A stretch of 64,000 nucleotides of DNA from Gemmatimonadota bacterium (GTDB lineage: Bacteria; Gemmatimonadota; Gemmatimonadetes; Gemmatimonadales; GWC2-71-9). Made by a program: the position numbers and the translations under genes. This document shows, piece by piece, positions 32,441-42,406 of the stretch. The stretch is taken from positions 310,001-374,000 of the forward strand of contig JADJOM010000002.1 of NCBI GenBank assembly GCA_016713785.1, given 5' to 3'. Under the pieces are notes generated by a model. It was not told the origin of the DNA. It was given only the letters and a program-made list of their open reading frames with translations, and made no database searches. How positions within the stretch are numbered: position 1 is the first letter of the stretch; each line of letters begins with the position of its first letter.

Positions 32441-33816
32441 ATGTTCAGGACGTCATCATCGGTGCCGCGATCGGGCTTCTGGTCGGCGGTCTGATCGCCT
32501 GGCTCATCGGGCGAAACCGTGTGATCCAGCTCTCGACCCGGCTCGAGGAGCGTGACAAGGAAATCACGCGGCTAAGCGCTGCAGAAAGGGAGCTTCGCGC
32601 CGCGCGTGAGGAACTCGCTGGCGCCAGGAAGCAACTGGAGTCGGAACGCCAGGCGTCGCTCGAGAAGCTCGTACTCGTTCAGCAGGCTGAGCAGGCGCTC
32701 AAAGACGCGTTCCAGGCTCTGTCCGCCGAGGCGCTCCGGCAGAACAACCAGTCATTCCTGGACCTTGCAGCAACCAAGATGGGGGAGTTCCAGGTGGGGG
32801 CGGCCGGTGATCTCGAGGCCCGCCACAAGGCCATCGCGGAGCTGGTGCGCCCGATCGAGGAGGGGATTAAACGGGTAGACACCGCACTAGGCGAAGTGGA
32901 GAAACAGCGTATTGGCGCCTATGCTGAGATCAAGCAGCAGGTCGACTCGATGGCGCTGACCCAGGTCCAGCTCAAAGGCGAAACCGCGAATCTGGTCAAG
33001 GCTCTCAGGGCCCCTCAGGTGCGGGGGCGTTGGGGCGAGATCCAGCTCAAGCGTGTCGTCGAGATGGCAGGGATGCTGGACCACTGCGATTTCCTCGAGC
33101 AGGAGAGTACTGACACTGCGGACGGACGTTTGCGTCCCGATATGGTGATCAAGCTTCCCGGCGGTAAGCAGATCATCGTGGACGCTAAGGCGCCACTGTC
33201 AGCATATCTGGAATCGGTCGAGGCCACCGATGACGCCGCCCGGGAGACCTTCCTCCAGGCTCATGCTCGGCAGGTTCGCGATCACATGACCAAGCTGGGC
33301 GCCAAAAGCTACTGGGACCAGTTCGATGCCACCCCTGAGTTCGTGTTCATGTTTCTGCCGGGAGAGACCTTTTACAGTGCCGCGCTGCAGCACGACCCCT
33401 CGCTGATCGAACACGGCGTGGCCTCGCGAGTGATTCCAGCGAGTCCGATCACCCTGATCGCGCTCCTCCGCGCGGTTTCCTATGGGTGGCGGCAGGAGCA
33501 GGTGGCCGAGAATGCACGCGAAATCAGCGAGAATGGCGCGGAGCTCTACAAGCGCCTCAAGAAGCTGGTCGAGCACATCGAGAGAATCGGGAGCGGGCTG
33601 AGCAAGGCCGTGGACGCCTACAACGACTCTATCGGGTCGATCGAACGCAGTGTGCTCCCGGCCGCACGACGCTTCAAGGACCTCGGCGCCGCGACCACGG
33701 ATGAGATCGAGCCGTTGGAGGACCTCCAGCACACTATCCGACACATCCAAAGTGCCGAGCTGCTTAGCCCAGCAGTTGACCAGCCACGCCTCCCGGCTGC
33801 TGGAGAACCCACATGA
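32437..33816 (+). CDS. rmuC: RmuC-family nuclease/recombination protein
   Basis: 459 residues. An N-terminal membrane anchor (residues 6-26, VIIGAAIGLLVGGLIAWLIG) precedes a long coiled coil (30-170) and a PD-(D/E)XK-like core: RGRWGEIQLKRVVEMAGM, LRPDMVIKLPGGKQIIVDAKAPLSAYLE (Asp and DxK active-site pattern) and EFVFMFLPGETFYSAAL. RmuC limits recombination at inverted repeats and is rarely part of a DISARM operon. Here it overlaps drmD and the methylase gene by four bases each, so it is a true operon member. It could supply the nuclease activity of this variant. Confidence 0.9.
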   Translation: MNVQDVIIGAAIGLLVGGLIAWLIGRNRVIQLSTRLEERDKEITRLSAAERELRAAREELAGARKQLESERQASLEKLVLVQQAEQALKDAFQALSAEALRQNNQSFLDLAATKMGEFQVGAAGDLEARHKAIAELVRPIEEGIKRVDTALGEVEKQRIGAYAEIKQQVDSMALTQVQLKGETANLVKALRAPQVRGRWGEIQLKRVVEMAGMLDHCDFLEQESTDTADGRLRPDMVIKLPGGKQIIVDAKAPLSAYLESVEATDDAARETFLQAHARQVRDHMTKLGAKSYWDQFDATPEFVFMFLPGETFYSAALQHDPSLIEHGVASRVIPASPITLIALLRAVSYGWRQEQVAENAREISENGAELYKRLKKLVEHIERIGSGLSKAVDAYNDSIGSIERSVLPAARRFKDLGAATTDEIEPLEDLQHTIRHIQSAELLSPAVDQPRLPAAGEPT

Positions 33817-33902
33817 CCGAGTGGTGGTCCTCCCTCCAGCATGGCGGCTTGCTGATCGCGCCGACCAAGTTGGCCGAGTTCTTCCCAACACCGGCGGCCG
33901 CC

Positions 33903-36019
33903 CCAGCCGCGGGGTGGTCGATCGCCTGCGCAGGGACGTCATCCGCGCCCAGGGCGGGGAACGGCGCGCGCTTCTCGACACCGTCCTTGAACTTGTGCTT
34001 GACCTCTCCGCCCCGGAGATCGGTGGTCGCTGGCTGAAGGGCCCCGACGTACCTACGACCTGGACTCGTCGGGCAATCACCGGTGAGGCCATCCGACCTG
34101 CTCGGCTCTGGCTCGGTCCGAATGATTCGATCCTCCCCGTTTTCTGGGACGATGCCACCCGATTGGGTATCGGGAACGGCCGGAGGACCGTCGCGCGCAC
34201 CGTGGAATGGCTGCGTCGCGATGGTGGTGGCTTGGCGCTTCTTACCAACGGGCTCCAGTGGCGATTGATCCACGCCGGACTCGACCATGACGCCTTTGCC
34301 GAGTGGGATGCCGGCCTCTGGTTCGAGGAGGGGGTGCCCGGCCCGCAGGTCACCGCGCTCCGGACGCTCCTTTCGCTCCATGCGCTTGCCGCGCCGGCCT
34401 TCGGCTCGCCATCGGTCCTCATCCAAGCCATCGAGGCGACCCGCAAAGGTCAGGCAGAGCTCTCGGCCGAGTTGGGGGAGCAGGTCCGGAGGGCGGTGGA
34501 ACTGCTCATCGAAGCGCACGGCCCCCAGCTCGCGGCGATCGACGTCCTTCCTCGGCAGATCTACGACGCCGCGGTGCGGGTGGTCATGCGAATGGTGGTT
34601 GCGCTGTTCGCCGAGGCGAGAGATCTGCTGCCCCGAGATCACCCTCTCTACCACGGCTCGTACGGGCTCCAGGGACTCCGCGAGGAGCTCGAACGACTCG
34701 GCGGAGGCGCCGGACTAGCGCGTCTCCGTCATCGTCGCGGTGCGTGGCCCCGGGTACTCGCGCTGTTCCGATTGATTCACGACGGCTCTCCCCACGAGCA
34801 GTTGCCCGTCCCGGCTTACGGAGGGGGGTTGTTCGAGGCCGGCCACCCCGACACAACAGACCCCGTGTCCCGGGCGCTGGCGGTGCTGGAGCATCCTGCG
34901 CACGAGGTGAGCGACCACACGGTATTCCGCCTGCTCGATCTCCTGACCCGCGCCAAGGCCAAAGTCCGGCAGGGCAATCGGTCTATCCTGGTGCCGATGC
35001 CGGTCGATTTCTCCGACCTGTCGTCCGAATACATCGGTATCCGCTACGAAGGCCTGCTCGACTTCGAGTTGCGCCGAGTCTCCACGGACGATCCAGTCGT
35101 ATTCCTGAAGCTCGGTGACGAACCGGCCTTGCCGCTCTCTCGACTTGAGCAGATGGACGACCGGTCGCTGGCTGGGCTGCTCGAGAAGTTCAAGCAGAAG
35201 AAGCGGGTGGTGGTGTCCGAGGAAGCCGACGATGAGGATGCTGAGGAGGAAATCGAAGAGACCGAAGTTGAGGCCATCGAGGAAGCCGAGGCCGAGGCCG
35301 AAACGGGTCCAGAGCCTGTTGCTGGCGGTGAACCGACTGTCGAGGTGGTCGAAGCGGTCGACGCACATCGGCTGGCGCGCGAACGGGCGCTGGTCTGGGC
35401 CCGCCTCGCAGTAGTTGCCGGCGGCTTCGCCCCTAGGCCGCGGCGCCGAGCGGCGGGAGCGGAAGCGGAGCACGCCAAAATAGTAGAAGCGGCGGCCTCA
35501 GACCTAATCGCCCCGGTTGTCCTGCCTGGAGAGTGGTTTCTGGTGCGGTTCGGAGGGACCAGAAAGGGATCTGGCACCTTCTATACCCGGCCTGCGCTTG
35601 CAGTGCCAACAGTTCAGCGAACCCTCCGCCCCCTCGCCTACGAAGCTCCGAGAGACGCCGCTGGGGAACCGCGCGAGAATGCGCCTGCCGCCGAATGGTC
35701 GCCTCTCACTCCCGAGAAGATTCTTGGCCTCAAGGTCTGCGACCCGGCTGCGGGTTCAGGCTCCTTCCTCGTGGCCGCCCTTCGATTCCTCACTGAGGCG
35801 CTGGCCGAGAGTCTTCATGCTCATGGGCGAATCCGGGCTCAGGGAGACCAGACCCTGGTCACACTCGCCGTGGGCGAAGCAGGGGGACAGGCTCTCACAG
35901 AGGAGCTACTCCCTTGTAGGCCCGATGCCCCGAGTTCGATGCCAGGCTCCGTGCGCGCCTCCGGAGATACGTGGTCGAGCGATCGCTATACGGGGTCGAT
36001 CTCGACCCGTTGGCTGTAG
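33903..36019 (+). CDS. DrmMI-like methylase, N-terminal open segment
   Basis: After the first frameshift (33901-33904) one frame stays open to 36019 and carries the N-terminal helper domain, the Glu-rich linker (EEADDEDAEEEIEETEVEAIEEAEAEAE at about 35220-35300, given here by position only) and the SAM-binding motif DPAAGSGSF. From 35931 to the stop it is out of frame. It has no start codon of its own at the family N-terminus, so this piece alone would not be translated properly. Confidence 0.6.
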
Positions 36020-36192
36020 AGCTCGGACGGATGGCACTCTGGGTCGAGACGATGGATCGCGCCCCGCCGTTCAGCTTCCTCGACCACAAAATCAAGTGGC
36101 AATGCTCTCGTTGGGTGCTGGTTTGACCGGTTCAGGGACTACCCCGCGCTGGCCTTCGAACGTGAGGAGGCGACAAGGCGCATGCGAACGGT

Positions 36193-37107
36193 GTGCACTA
36201 CGCGCGGGGCGCCTGGACCGATGCCATCAAGAGCTTTCGAGACAACAAGGTCAAGCCGGCCCTCATCGCATGGATCACTGGGGCGAGGTCCATGTTCGAT
36301 GTCGTGGAAGGAAAGCCCCCAGAGGTGGTTCACGACGAGGCGCTTCGGGTCTTCGACGTCATGCATGCCCTGCCGGTGCATGACACTGAGGAACGTGCCC
36401 GGCTCTATCGGGACCAGGTCCAGGGAAACCCCGCGGTGCTGGCTCTCAGGAGTGCGTTTGACATTTGGTGCGCGCTCTGGTTCTGGCCAGCGGACAAGCT
36501 GGACTCCGCCCCATTGCCTGCCACGATGGCCTCGCTAACTGTCGAGGGACTCGCGGTGGTGCGTGATTTGGTTGCGGAACACCGCTTCTTCCACTGGGAG
36601 CTGGAGTATCCCGACGTATTCGCTGCAACGGGTGGAGGCTTCGACGCCATCATCGGCAATCCCCCGTGGGAAACACTCCAGCCCGTATCGAAGGAGTTTT
36701 TCTCCAACATAGATCCGCTCTATCGGGCGTACGGGAAGCAGGCGGCGCTTCAGCGGCAAGAGGAGCTGTTCCGAGACTCCGAGTCTGAGGAGCGCGGTTG
36801 GCTCCTGTACGTCGGATTCTACAAGGCCCTCGCCGCCTTTACTGAGTATGCCGCCGCACCATTTGGTGACCCGGCCAAAGGTGCGAGACTGATACTGGGC
36901 AGGGGCAAACAGAGCGGGGCGCTGCATGAGTTGTGGCGAGTCAGCGTGGCAGAAGGACAGGCTACGCGGATGCAACTCATGCGTACCGCCACCAAGGTGC
37001 CGGCAAGGCCTTCACCTACAAGCTATTCACGGAGCAAGCCTGGACCCTGCTCCGTCACAAGGTGGCTCTCTCCAGGGCATTACACCCTCCAGCCTCTACA
37101 CCGATAA
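36193..37107 (+). CDS. DrmMI-like methylase, catalytic open segment
   Basis: This frame carries HYARGAWTDAIKS, DIWCALWFWPADKL, the catalytic NPPW tetrad in AIIGNPPWETLQ and the stretch to ALHELWR (about 36945), where the frame is lost again. In an adenine methylase, NPPW/Y holds the flipped target adenine. The upstream part of the same domain (YGVDLDPLAVELGRMALWVETMDRAPPF) is in another frame at 35980-36100. Confidence 0.6.
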   Translation: MHYARGAWTDAIKSFRDNKVKPALIAWITGARSMFDVVEGKPPEVVHDEALRVFDVMHALPVHDTEERARLYRDQVQGNPAVLALRSAFDIWCALWFWPADKLDSAPLPATMASLTVEGLAVVRDLVAEHRFFHWELEYPDVFAATGGGFDAIIGNPPWETLQPVSKEFFSNIDPLYRAYGKQAALQRQEELFRDSESEERGWLLYVGFYKALAAFTEYAAAPFGDPAKGARLILGRGKQSGALHELWRVSVAEGQATRMQLMRTATKVPARPSPTSYSRSKPGPCSVTRWLSPGHYTLQPLHR

Positions 37108-37651
37108 GGGAGCGATGCAAATCAGGCAGCTACTCCTGTCTAAGGGTCGGTGGCACTGGCTGTTCGGGTTTGAGAATCGCGACAAGCTCTTCGATATCGA
37201 CAGTCGGTTCAAGTTCTGCCCGGTGATCGTCGAGAAGGGTGGCGACACGGTTGCAATCCAGACGGCATTCATGCGGCGCGACGTAGCGGACTGGGCGGTG
37301 GCAGACCGGATTGCCATCCCCTACCGTCGGGATCTGGTAACGCGGTTCAGCCCGTCGTCGGGCTCCATCCTCGAGATCCGCAGTCGCACCGGCCTAGCGA
37401 TTCTCGAGAAGATGTACGCCAACTCAGTGCTGATGGGTGACCAGGGCGGGGAGGGCTGGGGCATCAGATACGCCCAGGGTGACTTCAACATGACCTCCGA
37501 CTCCAGTCTCTTCCACAATCGGCCTGCAGTGGAAGCGAAGGGATATGTGGCGGACAGTATGGGCGGTGGTTGCTCGGTCGTTGGCGACCGAGAGAAGGCG
37601 GAACGCCGGGGGATGCCACCCGGTCGCGCTGGGATCTGCCTCCCGGCGTGA
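36960..37651 (+). CDS. DrmMI-like methylase, middle open segment
   Basis: From about 37050 this frame reads SLQGITPSSLYTDKGAMQIR, WHWLFGFENRDKLFDIDSRF and FSPSSGSILEIRSRTGLAILEKMYANSVLMGDQGG, matching the region after the catalytic domain in DISARM-type methylases. The true frame is left near 37555 (after RPAVEAKGYV). ADATHAYRHQGAGKAFTYKLF, just upstream, is in yet another frame. Confidence 0.55.
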
Positions 37652-37796
37652 TTCTATCACACGACGGGACAAGGTGGATTGAGGAGAGTGAATGCGAACA
37701 GGTTGCGCTGCCACTCTAGCGAGGGAGTGATGATCGGGCAATTCGATTTTAGCCAAAAAGGATGGGTGAGCGGCAGAGGCCGCGGAGCGGTTTGGC

Positions 37797-38891
37797 GTGA
37801 AGAGGTTTGGCCGCAAAAAGCGAGTCATGCCGCAATACCTGCTTCTACGCGACGAAGCGCTCGCGGCCGGTTTTGTGCCGCGGTGCAAAATCACCCTGAT
37901 GGATATCGGGTCTGCAACCAATGCGCGCACGATGTTCGCCACAATACTAGACGGCGTCCCGTGTGGAAACTCCGCCACGATCCTTGACTCAGGCCATCGC
38001 CCACCGCTTGGCGCTGCTCTGCTCTTGGCACATCTGAACTCCTTCGTGTTCGATTGGCAACTGCGCCAGCGTCTTGGGGGCCTCCACCTAACGTGGCATT
38101 ACTTAGAGGAGACGGCTCTCTATCCGCCACAATGGGGAATGGCCATGGAGGGTGCGACCACTACCGCCCTGAAGCTCGCGTGCAATGCCTCGCAGTTTTC
38201 TCCAATGTGGCTAGCGCATCTCGGGCGACACCGAACGCCACATTGGGCACTGAAGGCGCGATGGGCGCTCACGGAAAGCGAACGCTTGCGCCTGAGATGT
38301 TCGCTTGATGCGATGTCAGCCCTGATGGTCGGACTTGAGTTTGAGGATCTAAAGTGGCTCCTCTCCGATTGTGACTTACCAAGCGCGCAGTTGACGCGCG
38401 AGTCGGCACGCACTCTCGATCCCAAGGGCTTCTGGCGAGCTGACAAAGAGAAGGACCCCGAGCTACGGCACACTATACTCACACTCATTGCTTTCCACGA
38501 TCTCCAAGCCCTAGTCGGCGCGCACCTTGGGGATCGTGGGAAGGGTATCAAAGCCTTCTTCGCCCAGAACGATGGAGAGGGCTGGATGTTGCCTGAGGCC
38601 ATCCGACTCTCAGATTATGATCTGGGCCGTGACAATCGCGCCCACCATCCCCAACCGGTTCGCGACCGACTGGGTCCTCGGTTCTTCGATTTCCAGGTCG
38701 AGCAGTCGGTGGAAGATTCCTGGAAGGAATGCAGGCTGCACGCGCGGAATCTGTTAGGTGAGGCGGGTTACGCGGCGCTCGAGCGCGAACTGGCGGGTGG
38801 GGGTCGAGTAGCTGAGCCCGTAAGGAAAGTGGCGGAGCCAAGCTCCAAACCTAACGGCAAACCCGGACAGCCCGAGTTGTTCGACGAGTAG
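37797..38891 (+). CDS. DrmMI-like methylase, C-terminal open segment
   Basis: 364 codons with a plausible internal ATG, containing ARTMFATILDGVPCGNSATIL and LNSFVFDWQLRQRLGGLHLTWHYLEETALYP, the target-recognition part of Eco57I-like methylases, then a helical C-terminus and a Pro/Lys tail (EPSSKPNGKPGQPELFDE). EGVMIGQFDFSQKGWVSGRGRGAVW, which should precede it, is in another frame at 37717-37800. Confidence 0.65.
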   Translation: MKRFGRKKRVMPQYLLLRDEALAAGFVPRCKITLMDIGSATNARTMFATILDGVPCGNSATILDSGHRPPLGAALLLAHLNSFVFDWQLRQRLGGLHLTWHYLEETALYPPQWGMAMEGATTTALKLACNASQFSPMWLAHLGRHRTPHWALKARWALTESERLRLRCSLDAMSALMVGLEFEDLKWLLSDCDLPSAQLTRESARTLDPKGFWRADKEKDPELRHTILTLIAFHDLQALVGAHLGDRGKGIKAFFAQNDGEGWMLPEAIRLSDYDLGRDNRAHHPQPVRDRLGPRFFDFQVEQSVEDSWKECRLHARNLLGEAGYAALERELAGGGRVAEPVRKVAEPSSKPNGKPGQPELFDE

Positions 38892-38902
38892 AGGAGGCCT
38901 GA

Positions 38903-41512
38903 ATGGCGGTGCTCCAGGAAATTCTCGCCTGGTCCCAGAAACGACCTGCCTGGCAGCGGGATGCCCTGCGGCGTCTTGTGGCCTCAGGTGATCTGACCGA
39001 GAAAGATATCGCCGAGTTCGCACTGATGCTCCAGGGCGAGAAGGGCATCGTCCTGAAGGAGGCCGCCCCGGCCCCCACACCGCTTGCCGCCGAACATCTT
39101 GCACTCCCCGCGGCTGGGGATCCGCCCGTGGTGCTAGGTGGCCTTCGGGATCTGGCCAACGTAAATGCGTTGGCGGAAAAACAGACCCTCACCTTCGCTC
39201 CAACCGGGCTGACGGTGGTCTACGGCAATAACGGCGCGGGAAAGTCCGGGTACGTCCGTGTTCTCAAGCGAATCTGCCGTGCCCGCGCTCCGGGAGCCGG
39301 CATCAAGCGCAACGTCTTCAAGGCGGACGGCAAGGCCCCAAGCGGCACGATTGTCTTCCGCATCGGGGCAGAGGTGAGGGAAGTGCCGTGGGTGGACGGC
39401 GCCGGATCCCCGCCAGAGCTCGGGGCGATAAGCGTATTCGACAGCGCCTGTGCGTCGGTGTACGTCGAGGACAAGACGGAAGTTGCCTACAGGCCGCTCG
39501 GATTGGACTTGCTCTCCAAACTCGCCACCGCGTGCGATCGCGTGAAGCGGGTGCTACAGGACGCAATCACGGCGCTGGATGGGAAGAGATTTGCGCCAGT
39601 AGGGTTCGCAGCTGACGGCGCCGTGGCCAAGTTTCTGGCTGGCCTCAATACCACGACCACGGCCGCACAGATCGATCAGGTAGCAGTGCTCTCGCAGGCG
39701 GAGCGAGAGCGTATGAACCAGCTCCGCGTCCAGATTGCCGAGATCGACCTTGAGGGACCGGCGAAGCGTTCGGCTGAGCTTCGCAATAGGGCTGGGCGCT
39801 TCAAGGCACTTGCAAAGGAGCTTACGAGCATCGGGGAACGTTTCACTCCCGAGGTCGAAGCAGGACTCAAAGCAGCAGTCGTGGCGAACCAGGAAGCCGC
39901 CGCCGCCGTTGCGGTTGCCTCGGCGGTGAGCTTCAGGGATCAGCCGCTTCCGTCGGTGGGAACACCGGTCTGGAAACGATTGTGGGACGCTGCCAGGGAG
40001 TTCTCGACTCGAGAAGCGTACAAGGACCAGCCGTACCCAAACGTTGCCGGCGACGCGGTATGCGTCTTGTGCCAGCAACCCTTGGCGGAGGCAGCCCGGG
40101 ATCGACTCACTGCGTTTGAGCGCTTCGTCCAGGACCGCAGCCAGGCCGCTGCGACCGAGGCTGTGAGGATGCTTGCGACGTTGAAGCAGAGCCTTGATGG
40201 CGCTTCAGTTGCGGTCACCGGTCAGGCAACTGTCGAGGAACTCGGGGCTCCGGGGACGGAGCTCCGGGACGCGATCGATGCATTTGTGAAGAGCGCTGCC
40301 GACCGCAAGCTGGCAATCCAAGGGGGACTATCGGCGAACGACTGGGCGCGCGTCACCGCCCTCGCAGTGAATCCCGCGCCGCAGCTGACGGCCCTCGCTG
40401 AGGCGGCCGAGAAGGAGGCTGCCGCAAATGACGCCGCGAACCAACCTGCGGGGAAGGTAGTACTTCAGAAGGAGCTCGACGCGCTAGCCGAACGAGACAG
40501 GCTGTTCAATGAACGAGCTCATGTGGTCGATGAGGTGAAGCGGCTCGTCCTAAGGGCCAAACTCGTTGACTGTCAGACCGATACCGAAACCAATGCCATC
40601 ACCCGGAAGAGCACCGAGCTTACGAAAGCCTCGGTCTCGGACGCCCTTTGTAGCACCTTCGCCACGGAACTGAAGGCATTGGGCCTTTCGCACCTGTCGG
40701 TTGTTCTTGATCCGACCGGTGGGGCCAAGGGCACGCTGTACCACAGGGTCGAGATCAAGCGTGATGATGGTGTGGGTGTGGATGGGGTAGAGGAAGTTCT
40801 CAGCGAGGGAGAGCAGCGGTGTATTGCGTTGGCCGCGTTCCTCGCCGAGCTCTCAACCCAGACATCTCCATCGGCCATTGTCCTGGATGATCCGGTGTCC
40901 TCGCTCGATCATGAGCGTAGGGAGGTCATCGCTAGGCGCCTAGTGCAGGAAGCGAAGAGCCGGCCAGTCATCATTTTCACCCATGACCTAGTCTTTCTGT
41001 TGACTCTTGAACGCATTGCAGGAAAGGAAGGTGCCCCCTTCGCGGGGCGCCAACTGCGTCGCTCGTCCGTTTCGGTCGGTGAGGTGACCGACGACCTACC
41101 CTGGTACGGGCTCCCGGTGAAGAGGCGGATCGGATACCTGAAGGAGCTTCAGGTACGGCTTGCAAAGCAGCACAAGGAGGGCGAGGTCGATCTCTATCGG
41201 GCGGGTACCGAGCGACTCTACGGGCTTCTGCGAGAGTCCTGGGAACGGGGAGTCGAGGAGGTCTGGCTCAACGAGGCGGTCCTACGATTCGGGCGTGAGG
41301 TGCAGACTCAGCGACTCAGGAAGGTACTGGACATCACCCCGGAAGACTTCAAGGCGCTCGAGAATGGGATGGATCGCTGCTCAACGTACAACGCGGGGCA
41401 CGACGCGCCAGCTGAAGTGAACCTGCCAGTCCCAGGGCCAGCTGAGTTGCTCACGGATATCGGAGCGCTAGAAATGTGGATCGATGGCATCCGCAAGCGC
41501 AGGGCGAAGTAG
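38903..41512 (+). CDS. SMC-like AAA ATPase with zinc hook (RloC-like)
   Basis: 869 residues with a split ABC/SMC ATPase head: Walker A YGNNGAGKSGYVRVLK (about 107-122), signature LSEGEQRCIALA (about 632) and Walker B IVLDDPVSSLDHER (about 658), then HDLVFLLTLE. Between them are two coiled-coil arms around a CVLCQQPL motif (about 389), a CxxC zinc hook as in Rad50 and RloC. The anticodon-nuclease motif of RloC is not evident, so the effector is unclear. It begins 11 bases after the methylase with a strong site (AGAGGAGG), so it belongs to the operon. Frame intact. It may sense DNA ends or translocate. Confidence 0.83.
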   Translation: MAVLQEILAWSQKRPAWQRDALRRLVASGDLTEKDIAEFALMLQGEKGIVLKEAAPAPTPLAAEHLALPAAGDPPVVLGGLRDLANVNALAEKQTLTFAPTGLTVVYGNNGAGKSGYVRVLKRICRARAPGAGIKRNVFKADGKAPSGTIVFRIGAEVREVPWVDGAGSPPELGAISVFDSACASVYVEDKTEVAYRPLGLDLLSKLATACDRVKRVLQDAITALDGKRFAPVGFAADGAVAKFLAGLNTTTTAAQIDQVAVLSQAERERMNQLRVQIAEIDLEGPAKRSAELRNRAGRFKALAKELTSIGERFTPEVEAGLKAAVVANQEAAAAVAVASAVSFRDQPLPSVGTPVWKRLWDAAREFSTREAYKDQPYPNVAGDAVCVLCQQPLAEAARDRLTAFERFVQDRSQAAATEAVRMLATLKQSLDGASVAVTGQATVEELGAPGTELRDAIDAFVKSAADRKLAIQGGLSANDWARVTALAVNPAPQLTALAEAAEKEAAANDAANQPAGKVVLQKELDALAERDRLFNERAHVVDEVKRLVLRAKLVDCQTDTETNAITRKSTELTKASVSDALCSTFATELKALGLSHLSVVLDPTGGAKGTLYHRVEIKRDDGVGVDGVEEVLSEGEQRCIALAAFLAELSTQTSPSAIVLDDPVSSLDHERREVIARRLVQEAKSRPVIIFTHDLVFLLTLERIAGKEGAPFAGRQLRRSSVSVGEVTDDLPWYGLPVKRRIGYLKELQVRLAKQHKEGEVDLYRAGTERLYGLLRESWERGVEEVWLNEAVLRFGREVQTQRLRKVLDITPEDFKALENGMDRCSTYNAGHDAPAEVNLPVPGPAELLTDIGALEMWIDGIRKRRAK

Positions 41513-41605
41513 CCGTGCTAGTCTCCGAATCCGTAGGTGTCACGCGCACGCTTCAAGGCGTGGGCGCGGCATCAAGTGCAGTCATTCATCAGAGGGGCCG
41601 GTGAG

Positions 41606-42406
41606 ATGCCGTTGAACCCGATCGTCTACACCGATAAAGTCATTGGAGATTTCCTCCGGTACCAGTATTCGACCTATCCATTTTCGGATCTGCGGCTCCA
41701 GGCGCAGATGCGATCGCTGCTGCGGCTGGATGAGCCGACCCAATCCCCTCTCCTGAAGGGCCCGTACGTCAGCCTCTCCCGTACATTCCGCCCCGGCGCG
41801 GCGCTCCACGATCTGGTGGCCGAAGGGCTTCTTCACCCTCACATGGAGAACCTGGTTCCTCATCCGCGGCTCTTCGGGCACCAGGAGGAGGCCATTCGAG
41901 CCATCCTTGACGGGCATTCCACGCTCGTTTCGACCGGTACGGGTTCTGGCAAGACCGAGTGTTTCCTCTATCCCATCATCAGCGAATGTCTACGCCTGAG
42001 GGACGCAGGGGCGCCTCCCGGGATCATCGCTGTAATCGTCTACCCGATGAACGCGCTCGCGGAGGACCAGCTCGGTCGCCTTCGGGAACTTCTGACTGGC
42101 ACAGGGATACCGTTCGGAATGTACGTGGGGAAGACGAAGGAGCGGTCGGCTGACGTCGCAGGGGTTCGTCTACGCCCCGGCGCGACACGCCAGGACTACC
42201 TCGTCGAACGCAATCGAGCCACCGAGGAGCGGGCGGGCGGCGGAGTGTACCCGGTTGAGGAACTCGTGTCTCGCGAGGAGATGCGAGCCCCGGGGAAACA
42301 GCCTCGCATCCTGCTGACGAACGTCAAGCGGCGAGCTACTGCTGACGCGCGGGAAGGATGCCGAGTTGTTCGCCGGGGCCAACCTTCGGTATCTGGTGGT
42401 CGATGA
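41606..42406 (+). CDS. DUF1998 helicase, N-terminal open segment
   Basis: Contains the start, Walker A (TGTGSGKTECFLYP) and motif Ib region up to PRILLTNVK at about 42320, after which four bases stand where six are expected and the frame is lost. As it stands, translation would end at 42406 with a truncated first motor domain. Confidence 0.65.
   Translation: MPLNPIVYTDKVIGDFLRYQYSTYPFSDLRLQAQMRSLLRLDEPTQSPLLKGPYVSLSRTFRPGAALHDLVAEGLLHPHMENLVPHPRLFGHQEEAIRAILDGHSTLVSTGTGSGKTECFLYPIISECLRLRDAGAPPGIIAVIVYPMNALAEDQLGRLRELLTGTGIPFGMYVGKTKERSADVAGVRLRPGATRQDYLVERNRATEERAGGGVYPVEELVSREEMRAPGKQPRILLTNVKRRATADAREGCRVVRRGQPSVSGGR

Larger units (their letters stand above)
33813..38891 (+). pseudogene. 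drmMI: DrmMI-like N6-adenine methylase, reconstructed from several frames
   Basis: One methylase of about 1690 codons lies here in at least six pieces. Start ATG 33813 (MTEWWSSLQHGGLLIAPTKLAEFF) overlaps rmuC. The order of recognisable parts is: N-terminal region, SSEYIGIRYEGLLDFEL, motif I DPAAGSGSF (about 35741), YGVDLDPLAVELGRMALW, catalytic motif IV NPPW (36658-36669), WLFGFENRDKLFDIDSRFKF, and target-recognition/C-terminal part LNSFVFDWQLRQRLGG. Frame changes include CCCC runs at 33901-33904 and 35928-35931, plus sites near 36110, 36170, 36945, 37050 and two between 37560 and 37800. No domain is missing. Expected role: methylate host DNA so that the island's helicases spare it. Confidence 0.8.

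Noticed and set aside
38903..41512. Anticodon nuclease RloC
   Set aside because: Zinc hook and ATPase head agree, but I cannot find the C-terminal nuclease motif, so only RloC-like architecture is claimed.
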